This document shows, piece by piece, positions 1-6,182 of a stretch of 37,722 bases of DNA. Origin of the DNA: Anaeroplasmataceae bacterium (lineage in GTDB: Bacteria > Bacillota_I > Bacilli_A > Acholeplasmatales > Anaeroplasmataceae); contig JAIDZC010000005.1 in assembly GCA_029057785.1 (NCBI GenBank), positions 1 through 37,722 on the forward strand, given 5' to 3'. Made by a program: the position numbers and the translations under genes. Numbering within the stretch: the first letter of the stretch is position 1; the number at the start of each line of letters is the position of its first letter. The notes beneath the pieces were generated by a model that saw nothing but the letters and a program-made list of their open reading frames with translations, was not told where the DNA came from and ran no database searches.

Positions 1-162
1 GGGTATTATGATGGTAAGGATGAGGGAAAAGCTGAAGGTAAGGCTGAAGGACAATTTGAGGCTAATTTGACTACTGCTAAAAGACTTAAGTCTATGGGCT
101 TTTCTGATGAGGTCATTGCAGAGGGTACAGGGTTACCTATAGAAAAAGTAAAGATAATTTGA
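1..162 (+). CDS. C-terminal end of Rpn-like nuclease/putative transposase (partial)
   Basis: The frame is open from base 1 and ends at TGA 160-162, giving 53 residues of a gene cut by the window edge. The start has a charged GKDEGKAEGKAEG repeat. It is followed by a short helical tail (TAKRLKSMGFSDEVIAEGTG, then LPIEKVKII). This repeat plus 'MG...I...TGL' tail is characteristic of the C-terminus of Rpn family proteins (PD-(D/E)XK nuclease family putative transposases), which are common in Bacillota gut bacteria. The catalytic domain is outside the window, so integrity cannot be judged. The call rests on the tail alone. It marks the left end of the window as an accessory region. Confidence 0.6.
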   Translation, partial: GYYDGKDEGKAEGKAEGQFEANLTTAKRLKSMGFSDEVIAEGTGLPIEKVKII

Positions 163-189
163 TAAGTTCTTTACAACTCTTGAATTTGA

Positions 190-224
190 TTATATTAAAA
201 GGGGCTTTATTTTAAATTGCCCCT
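190..224 (-). terminator. Intrinsic terminator of the minus-strand gene 233-835
   Basis: GGGGC (201-205) pairs with GCCCC (219-223) around a 13-nt loop. Read on the minus strand, the stem is followed by TTTTAATATA. It begins about 9 nt after the stop of the minus-strand gene. On the plus strand no T-tract follows, so its direction is mainly minus. Confidence 0.55.
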
Positions 225-232
225 ACATTGTT

Positions 233-835
233 TTATATTAAATCTAATAGACCCTTAAGCTGTGAATAGATTGCTTCATATTCATCATGGGAGATAATAT
301 GCGTATCTTTTATAGTTTTAATGTTTTGTTCTTTAGCTAGATATAGGTAATCTCTAGATAATCGGAAATCCTCATCCATATATACATCTACCATTTTAGA
401 GCCATTTTCGGAAGCTAAATAGAGCTGATGAAGCTTATCTAATACGACATATTCATCATCCACTATCTGCACAGGAAAAAAGACATCTTCTATATCTTCA
501 TAATTTTTTAGTTTCTCTAAAAGAGTAGCATCTAAGAAAATAGAAGATACTTGTAAAATGGAAATAGGCAGCTTAAACGTATGGATTTTATCAAATGTCA
601 TAAAAAAGGTTTTATCCTTTATATAGTATTCATTGATATAAGGATGCTCCTTATGATAGTGCTCTACAGCATATTCAAGAAATGTAGAGGAATCGCAAAT
701 TATTTCAGCTTTGTTTTTGGTAACTAAGAACTCATAATGATATATTATCCCATCTTCAATAACTAGATAGCAATTCCCTAATAGTCTTGATTTTTCATTA
801 AAATAAATATCTGTAGTTGTCATTAATATTTCCAT
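233..835 (-). CDS. Hypothetical protein with a degenerate ParB-like segment
   Basis: A 200-residue soluble protein with no signal peptide or membrane segment. The start at 835 is supported by AGGTGAT 7 nt upstream and a TATAAT (minus strand, 853-858) just before it; an ATG four codons in is the alternative. Residues about 88-153 follow the layout of the ParB/sulfiredoxin-like fold: a 'P-I-S-I-L' strand, a short helix, 'FFPVQIVDDEYVVLD', then KLHQLYLASENG and a final strand. The position of the usual D-G-x-H-R signature reads D-K-L-H-Q, so the catalytic or CTP-binding Arg is missing. I do not recognise the first 85 residues. A role in DNA segregation is not implied. It stands alone between the Rpn-like gene and a decayed stretch. 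Confidence 0.65.
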   Translation of the reverse strand: MEILMTTTDIYFNEKSRLLGNCYLVIEDGIIYHYEFLVTKNKAEIICDSSTFLEYAVEHYHKEHPYINEYYIKDKTFFMTFDKIHTFKLPISILQVSSIFLDATLLEKLKNYEDIEDVFFPVQIVDDEYVVLDKLHQLYLASENGSKMVDVYMDEDFRLSRDYLYLAKEQNIKTIKDTHIISHDEYEAIYSQLKGLLDLI

Positions 836-904
836 TTGATATCACCTTTAATATTATACCTTAAATTTGTCAAAAAGAAAAGAAGGAGCGACTCTCCTAT
901 ATAA

Positions 905-1093
905 ACAAGTAAGGTTAAAGCTTCTGTACAGAAAGTTGAGGAAATTATTGCCATAGTATATGGAGGTGCCGTTTTAAAAGATTTTTTAGAATCCTGTTTC
1001 CAAAGAAAAAGTTTAAAGGAATGCTTAAACTTTTCGAATGAGTTCGGATTATTTCGAGCAAAAACACGTGAATTTCTTATTCAAAAAGACTAG
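905..1093 (+). pseudogene. Decayed open frame in the 836-1152 gap
   Basis: This gap of about 300 bases holds one 62-codon open frame ending at TAG 1091-1093, with no ATG, GTG or TTG start and no ribosome binding site. Its product (for example NEFGLFRAKTREFLIQKD at the end) looks more protein-like than random AT-rich sequence. I read it as a remnant of a lost gene of unknown family. It contains a perfect 10-bp inverted repeat, AAAAGTTTAA (1007-1016) and TTAAACTTTT (1025-1034). Chance openness cannot be excluded. Confidence 0.25.
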
Positions 1094-1108
1094 TTAAGCG
1101 TTTTCATA

Positions 1109-1137
1109 TAGACAATCATTCAGCTTGGTAGTATAAT
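1109..1137 (+). promoter_or_regulatory. Sigma-A-type promoter for the 63-aa Cys protein
   Basis: TAGACA (1109-1114) and TATAAT (1132-1137) are separated by 17 nt, 24 nt upstream of the ATG at 1162. Confidence 0.6.
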
Positions 1138-1161
1138 TTCAATAAGAAAAGAGTGATTTAC

Positions 1162-1353
1162 ATGAGCAATATTAGTAGTAGTCAAAAGAAAATAGATTAT
1201 GATAAATGGTTGGAGAGCGAAAAAAAGCATAAGGATATGTGCGGCTCTTACGATTTTTGTAAGTATTGTGATAAGAAATTAGAAAATCCATGTGCAAGAG
1301 CTGTAGAGGCAATATCTAAAGCGAACAACGAAACCTCTTATGTAAAAAAATAA
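1162..1353 (+). CDS. Small Cys-rich protein, possibly zinc binding
   Basis: A 63-residue protein. ATG 1162 is preferred over the in-frame GTG at 1153 because a GAGTG element lies just upstream. The N-terminal half is hydrophilic and helical (Lys/Glu/Asp rich). The middle carries four cysteines in CGSYDFCKYCDKKLENPCA, spaced C-x5-C-x2-C-x7-C, which suggests one zinc-binding knuckle or treble-clef-like site. There is no signal peptide. It has its own promoter and a strong terminator, so it is a monocistronic unit, which argues for a real gene despite its size. I do not recognise a named family and propose no function. Confidence 0.6.
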   Translation: MSNISSSQKKIDYDKWLESEKKHKDMCGSYDFCKYCDKKLENPCARAVEAISKANNETSYVKK

Positions 1354-1362
1354 TGCATCTAT

Positions 1363-1398
1363 GCATAGCAAAAAAAATGCTATGCTTTTTATTTTTTT
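1363..1398 (+). terminator. Intrinsic terminator after the 63-aa Cys protein gene
   Basis: GCATAGCA (1363-1370) and TGCTATGC (1378-1385) form a perfect 8-bp stem with an A7 loop, followed by a long T-rich tract. The stem starts 9 nt after the stop codon. Confidence 0.85.
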
Positions 1399-1422
1399 CT
1401 AGTAATTTTTATCAAGATAGAT

Positions 1423-1428
1423 TATAAT
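1423..1428 (+). promoter_or_regulatory. Probable -10 box of the prfB operon promoter
   Basis: TATAAT lies about 90 nt upstream of the prfB start, directly after the previous terminator. No good -35 is seen at 16-18 nt, so only the -10 is called. Confidence 0.4.
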
Positions 1429-1464
1429 TAAATTAGTAAAGCTAGCTATTTATAGCTAAATCAT

Positions 1465-1500
1465 AAGACTTAAGTATCTGCTTGAGTCTTTTATTTTGTT
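1465..1500 (+). promoter_or_regulatory. Terminator-like hairpin in the prfB leader
   Basis: AAGACTTAAG (1465-1474) pairs with CTTGAGTCTT (1481-1490), 10 bp with one G-U pair and a 6-nt loop, followed by TTATTTTGTT. It sits between the predicted -10 and the prfB ribosome binding site (GGGAG, about 1506-1510), so it could act as an attenuator. A separate palindrome, TAGCTA-TTTA-TAGCTA, lies just upstream (1443-1458). The leader contains no ATG, so there is no obvious leader peptide. Confidence 0.45.
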
Positions 1501-1519
1501 TCTATGGGAGGCTGATTTC

Positions 1520-2626
1520 ATGGAAAAGTATGAGATGAATAAATTCACAACTGAATATGAACAAAAGCTTTTAGAATTAAAACAAGCCCTGGGAATCGAT
1601 AATAAACGTCCCGTTTTAAAATCTTTAGAAGAAGAGATTGCTTCTCCTGATTTTTGGAATAATCAAGAACATGCACAAGCTATTATTAATCGTATGAATT
1701 CTATGAAAGATATAATTACTAGCTTTGATTCACTTCATTCTAAGTTTAAGGATATTTTAGAGCTTATGGATATGGCACTTGAGGATCAAGAGGCAATGGA
1801 AATGCTAGAGCTATTGATAACCGAATTTAAGGATGCCACAAGCCATCTAGAAGAACAGGCATTATTATCGGGTAAATATGATGATTCTGACTGCATCCTT
1901 GAATTACATCCAGGTGCGGGTGGTACAGAATCTATGGATTGGGCAGATATGCTCTATAGAATGTATTCTAGGTTTTGTGCAAAAAAAGGGTTTAAGCTCA
2001 CTGTTTTAGATTATTTGCCTGGAGATGAGGCAGGAATCAAGTCAATAACATTATCTATAAGTGGCCCTTTTGCCTATGGTCTTTTTAAGGCGGAACGTGG
2101 AGTACATCGTTTGGTTCGTATTTCTCCTTTTGATTCAAATGCCAGACGACACACCTCCTTTGTATCCTGTGATGTTTCTCCTCAAATTCCTGAGACAGAA
2201 GAGGTCGTTGTTAAAGAAGAAGATATAAAAATTGATGTATATCATTCCTCAGGTGCAGGTGGGCAATCCGTAAACACAACAGATTCTGCAGTACGTATTA
2301 CCCATAAGCCCACGGGCATTGTCGTGACCTGTCAAAATGAACGAAGCCAAATTAAAAACCGTGAGGTTGCAATGCGGGTGTTAAAGTCAAAGCTTCTAGA
2401 ACTAGAGCTTAAGAAGCAAGAAGAGGAAATGAAAAACTTAAAGGGTAACCAAATGGAAATCAATTTTGGAAGTCAGATTAGAAGTTATGTTTTTTGTCCA
2501 TATACCTTAGTTAAGGATCATAGAACAAACTATGAGATGGGAAACATTACTGCAGTAATGGATGGAGATATTGAAGGCTTTATGCTTTCATATTTGAGAA
2601 TGATAGCGGGGAAAGAAAATGAATAA
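1520..2626 (+). CDS. prfB: Peptide chain release factor 2
   Basis: RF2 reads UGA and UAA stop codons and triggers peptide release in the ribosome. The 368-residue product is close to the usual 365. It shows the stop-codon recognition tripeptide SPF (residues 202-204, in RISPFDSNARRHTSF) and the GGQ catalytic motif (residues 247-249, in SGAGGQSVNTTDSA). ATG 1520 is chosen because GGGAGG lies 8 nt upstream; an in-frame TTG at 1496 has no such site. In many bacteria the gene carries an in-frame UGA near codon 25 that requires a +1 programmed frameshift. Here the N-terminus (LLELKQALGIDNKRP) reads through in one frame, so that autoregulation is absent. The stop overlaps the start of the next gene by 8 nt. 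Confidence 0.97.
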   Translation: MEKYEMNKFTTEYEQKLLELKQALGIDNKRPVLKSLEEEIASPDFWNNQEHAQAIINRMNSMKDIITSFDSLHSKFKDILELMDMALEDQEAMEMLELLITEFKDATSHLEEQALLSGKYDDSDCILELHPGAGGTESMDWADMLYRMYSRFCAKKGFKLTVLDYLPGDEAGIKSITLSISGPFAYGLFKAERGVHRLVRISPFDSNARRHTSFVSCDVSPQIPETEEVVVKEEDIKIDVYHSSGAGGQSVNTTDSAVRITHKPTGIVVTCQNERSQIKNREVAMRVLKSKLLELELKKQEEEMKNLKGNQMEINFGSQIRSYVFCPYTLVKDHRTNYEMGNITAVMDGDIEGFMLSYLRMIAGKENE

Positions 2627-3515
2627 AGAGTATTTGAAAAAAAGATTCATACAATATCTATTTATAGCATTAGGTGTTATCCTACTAGATTTTGGATTTT
2701 ATTTCTTCACAAATCCAGCAAAGCTAGTATTTGGTGGTACAATGGGATTATCTGTTATTCTAGAGCCCTATTATTCTAAGCTTGGTACATGGTTTACATC
2801 CTCCATATTTTTATGGATAGCCAATGGTATTGCCCTCATTGTTGGTGGGATTATGCTCGGAAAGGATTTCTTTCTTAAAACAATTTTTTCTACGGCATTT
2901 TCTCCACTCGTTGTTTTTATTTTTGAAAGAACCTGTGATCCAAATTTCTTTATGAAGGAGGTCTCTATTGGTGGATATTATCCTATTGCCATAATTTGTA
3001 GTATAGTGACCTCTGGTTGTGGTTTAGGACTTGCTTTAAAAAATAATGGCAGCACTGGTGGTATGGATGTCATTCAAAAAATCCTAAGCAAATACCTACA
3101 TGTTCCATATTCCAAAACAATGTATTTTACAGATTGGGTAATTGTAATTGCTTCTGGTTTTGCATTTACACCTACATTTTCTTATCACATTGAGACAGTT
3201 ATTTATGGTATTATAGGAGTTTATGGTATTTCCCTTATAATAGATGTAATTGTCTTGCGAGCAAAGGTGAGAAGAACAGCCTATATCATCACAGAAAAGC
3301 CAGAGGAGATTAGAGATTTTATTTATGCAAAAACAGATCGTGGCGTAACCTTTGTAGATGCTTATGGTGGTTATACAGGAAATAAAAAGACTATGGTTGT
3401 TTGTACAATGGAGAAAAATGAAGCCTATAAAATTACAGAGAGCTTAAATGAAATAGATCCTCATGCCTTTTGCTATGTAAGTACAACCAGAGAAATTGTT
3501 GGAGATTATTTATGA
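2619..3515 (+). CDS. YitT family integral membrane protein (DUF161/DUF2179)
   Basis: A 298-residue polytopic membrane protein. Five or six hydrophobic segments span residues about 13-215, including the family signature region around GLALKNNGSTGGMDVIQKIL. A cytoplasmic DUF2179 domain follows (about 222-298; RRTAYIITEKPEEIRDFIY onward). YitT proteins are widespread in Bacillota and several copies per genome are usual. The transported substrate, if any, is not established. Translation is probably coupled to prfB because ATGAATAA overlaps the prfB stop. The 3' end overlaps recX by 4 nt. The family call is firm, the function is unknown. Confidence 0.9.
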   Translation: MNKEYLKKRFIQYLFIALGVILLDFGFYFFTNPAKLVFGGTMGLSVILEPYYSKLGTWFTSSIFLWIANGIALIVGGIMLGKDFFLKTIFSTAFSPLVVFIFERTCDPNFFMKEVSIGGYYPIAIICSIVTSGCGLGLALKNNGSTGGMDVIQKILSKYLHVPYSKTMYFTDWVIVIASGFAFTPTFSYHIETVIYGIIGVYGISLIIDVIVLRAKVRRTAYIITEKPEEIRDFIYAKTDRGVTFVDAYGGYTGNKKTMVVCTMEKNEAYKITESLNEIDPHAFCYVSTTREIVGDYL

Positions 3516-4096
3516 TTGTAAATCGTTTAACAAAGTGTAAAGAATCTACCTATGAGGTTGAAATAGAACAAAAGGTCTATATTTTGGATGAGGAGACCGT
3601 CTTGAAATATCGTTTATTTAAAGGATATGAAATTTCGCCAACAGAATTAGAGGAATGTATACAAGCTAATGAATTGGAAACGATAAAGAAGAAAGCATAT
3701 TCCTATTATTTAAAATATCAAAAAAATACTTATGAAGTAATTAAGTATCTTACAGATAGAGAAATTCCTTATTTGCTTGCGGTAGAAGCCGTACATACGC
3801 TAGAGGACAAAGGCTTAATCAATGAGCTTTACCTTGCGATTGGTGTTGCAGGATCTTTAGCTAGAAATTCTAATGGAATATATATGATTCGTCATAAGCT
3901 CAAGAATAGGCATTTTAAAAATGATGTGATTGAAGAAGCCATAAATCAATTAACAGAAGAAGATGTCGAAGAGGGGAAGAATAAATTATACGCCAAAGCA
4001 ATCAAAAAGTATGGCAAATTAAATTCTTTTGAACAGAAACAAAAACTAAGAGAAGCCTTTTATCGTCATGGCTATACGGAAAGTATCTCTTCTTGA
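3512..4096 (+). CDS. recX: Regulatory protein RecX
   Basis: RecX modulates RecA filaments. The product is 194 residues and consists of tandem three-helix repeats, as expected. Recognisable stretches are the first repeat around YLKYQKNTYEVIKYLTDREI, the 'LEDKGLINELYLA' helix, and the C-terminal repeat with KAIKKYGKLNSFEQKQKLRE and YRHGYT. The start is the ATG that overlaps the yitT stop (ATGA). An upstream in-frame ATG at 3470 lies well inside yitT and is less likely. recA is not in the window. The gene is the last of the prfB-yitT-recX unit, and the next promoter begins at its stop codon. Confidence 0.85.
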   Translation: MIVNRLTKCKESTYEVEIEQKVYILDEETVLKYRLFKGYEISPTELEECIQANELETIKKKAYSYYLKYQKNTYEVIKYLTDREIPYLLAVEAVHTLEDKGLINELYLAIGVAGSLARNSNGIYMIRHKLKNRHFKNDVIEEAINQLTEEDVEEGKNKLYAKAIKKYGKLNSFEQKQKLREAFYRHGYTESISS

Positions 4097-4121
4097 TATT
4101 TCATATAATTTTTAGTATAAT
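4093..4121 (+). promoter_or_regulatory. Sigma-A-type promoter of glgB
   Basis: TTGATA (4093-4098) and TATAAT (4116-4121) with a 17-nt spacer. The -35 box overlaps the recX stop codon. The start codon lies about 52 nt beyond the -10. Confidence 0.75.
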
Positions 4122-4173
4122 AAAAATTAAGGAAATCTTTTTTATTAAAATTGAACAATTTGAGGTGATTTGA

Positions 4174-6093
4174 ATGGTAAGAGATAAGATAGATTCCAAT
4201 TTTTTGTATTTCTTTGATCAAGGAAAATGTCAGGAAGCTTATCAGATTTTTGGTGCTCATTTAAACAAAAATGAAGATGGTAAAATCATAGGCTGTGAGT
4301 TTTGTCTATATGCTCCAAATGCCACCTATGTAGCTGTAGTTGGAGAATGGAATTTTTTTAATCGTGGACAAGATAAGATGCAAAAAATTGATGACAGTGG
4401 AATTTGGTATTTATATTTAGAGGGAGACTTCTTTGAATGGAAAAGATATAAATACTATATTGAAACGAAAACAGGAGAAGCTAAATATAAGGCAGACCCT
4501 TACGCTTTTTATTCTGAACTTAGACCTTCTACAGATTCTAAAATTTATGACATTGATGGATATTCTTGGAATGATAAGGACTGGATGTATACGCATCCTA
4601 AAACCTATGAGGAGCCTGTTTTGATTTATGAACTCCATTTAGGGTCTTGGAAAAGAAAAGGCGAAGGAGAAAATGACTTTTATTCTGCAAATGAAATTGC
4701 TCCTATGTTGATTCCTTATTTAAAGCAATTTGGCTATACCCATGTTGAGGTTATGCCTATCTATGAACATCCTTTAGATGCTTCATGGGGATATCAAGGC
4801 GTATCCTATTATTCTGTTTCTGCAAGATATGGTGTACCTAAGGATTTTATGTGGTTTGTAGATCAGCTCCATCAAAATGGAATTGGCGTCATTATGGACT
4901 GGGTACCAGGACATATTTGTAAGGATGCCCATGGCTTATATCAATTTGATGGGTCCTCTTTATACGATTATGCAGATCCATCCATTAGAGAAAATGTCGA
5001 ATGGGGTACTGCCAATTTGGATTTAGGAAAAGGAATTACACGTTCCTTCCTATATTCTAATGCACTGTTTTATATGAATTATTTCCATGTAGATGGATTT
5101 AGAGTAGATGCAGTAAGTAACCTTTTATATCATATGGGCAACCCTGAGCGTGGTGTCAATGAGGGTGCATGTAGCTTTTTAAGGGAGCTATCCAATATTA
5201 TTTTTGGTAAAGATGATAGAGTTCTTTTAATGGCAGAGGATTCCTCTAGTTTTCCTAATGTAACTAAGCCTACGGATATCGGTGGTATAGGTTTTAATTA
5301 TAAATGGGATATGGGCTGGATGAATGATACACTTAAGTATTTTAAGCTTGATCCAATCTACCGTAAATATCATCATCATCAGCTTACCTTTAGTATGGTT
5401 TATTATTATAACGAGCAATTCGTATTGCCTTTGTCTCATGATGAAGTTGTGCATATGAAGGGTTCTATTTTAAATAAAATGCCAGGAGATTATTGGCAGC
5501 AATTTGCAAACTATAGGCTATTAATGGGCTATATGATGACACATCCTGGAAAGAAGCTTTTGTTTATGGGAAATGAGCTTGCACCATATAGTGAATGGGC
5601 ATTTAACAAGAGCTTAGATTGGAATTTGTTAGAATACCCTAGCCATGATTCTGCACATCACTATATGATGGATTTGACTAATCTATATAAGAATTCAAAG
5701 TGCTTATATGAACAAGATTTTCATCCAGATGGTTTTAAATATATAGATGCAGATAATGCAGACCAATCTTTGTATATCTTTGCTCGTTTTGCAAAGAATA
5801 GAGATGACCATTATTTAATAGTGATGAATTGTACACCAAATACATATTATAATTATAAAATTGGTGTGCCTGGGAAATTTGATTATCAAGAGATTTTAAA
5901 TAGTGATAAAGATATTTATGGTGGTTCAAATTGCATAAATCCTAATCTTTGTGTAAGCCAAGAAGAGGATTGGAATCATGAAAAGAATATTATATTTTTA
6001 AATATTCCACCATTAGGTATCACAATCTTAAAACCAAAAAAGAAGGTTAAGCCTAGAAGTAAACAACCAAAAATTTCACCTGTAGTGAAATAA
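4174..6093 (+). CDS. glgB: 1,4-alpha-glucan branching enzyme
   Basis: GlgB introduces alpha-1,6 branches into glycogen. The 639-residue protein has an N-terminal CBM48 beta-sandwich (about 35-105, with APNATYVAVVGEWN) and a GH13 barrel. The catalytic motifs are visible: DWVPGH (region I), GFRVDAV with the nucleophile Asp (region II), MAEDSS with the acid/base Glu (region III) and LSHDEVVH (region IV). A C-terminal all-beta domain follows, then a Lys/Pro-rich tail of about 20 residues. GAGGTG precedes the ATG. The neighbour is glgP, but no glgC or glgA is present in the window, so synthase genes must be elsewhere if the pathway is complete. The gene has its own promoter at 4093-4121. Confidence 0.95.
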   Translation: MVRDKIDSNFLYFFDQGKCQEAYQIFGAHLNKNEDGKIIGCEFCLYAPNATYVAVVGEWNFFNRGQDKMQKIDDSGIWYLYLEGDFFEWKRYKYYIETKTGEAKYKADPYAFYSELRPSTDSKIYDIDGYSWNDKDWMYTHPKTYEEPVLIYELHLGSWKRKGEGENDFYSANEIAPMLIPYLKQFGYTHVEVMPIYEHPLDASWGYQGVSYYSVSARYGVPKDFMWFVDQLHQNGIGVIMDWVPGHICKDAHGLYQFDGSSLYDYADPSIRENVEWGTANLDLGKGITRSFLYSNALFYMNYFHVDGFRVDAVSNLLYHMGNPERGVNEGACSFLRELSNIIFGKDDRVLLMAEDSSSFPNVTKPTDIGGIGFNYKWDMGWMNDTLKYFKLDPIYRKYHHHQLTFSMVYYYNEQFVLPLSHDEVVHMKGSILNKMPGDYWQQFANYRLLMGYMMTHPGKKLLFMGNELAPYSEWAFNKSLDWNLLEYPSHDSAHHYMMDLTNLYKNSKCLYEQDFHPDGFKYIDADNADQSLYIFARFAKNRDDHYLIVMNCTPNTYYNYKIGVPGKFDYQEILNSDKDIYGGSNCINPNLCVSQEEDWNHEKNIIFLNIPPLGITILKPKKKVKPRSKQPKISPVVK

Positions 6094-6117
6094 TGAAACG
6101 CTTTCTTAGAGTATTGG

Positions 6118-6147
6118 TTGCAAGAAATTTTTTAAATATGGTATAAT
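6118..6147 (+). promoter_or_regulatory. Sigma-A-type promoter of glgP
   Basis: TTGCAA (6118-6123) and TATAAT (6142-6147) with an 18-nt spacer, 36 nt upstream of the ATG. The nearby TGAAACGCTTTC (6094-6105) resembles a catabolite-response element but is one base short of its spacing. Confidence 0.65.
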
Positions 6148-6182
6148 TTAGTTATGAATTTTATTTTGGAGGAATATAAAAA

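Noticed and set aside
853-873. TTGACA and TATAAT upstream of the minus-strand 233-835 gene
   Set aside because: The two boxes are only 9 nt apart, far below the 16-18 nt needed, so only the TATAAT was kept as a possible -10.
6094-6107. cre-like sequence TGAAACGCTTTC upstream of glgP
   Set aside because: It looks like a CcpA site, fitting for a glycogen gene, but it is one base short of the palindromic consensus TGAAAGCGCTTTCA, so the half-sites are out of register.
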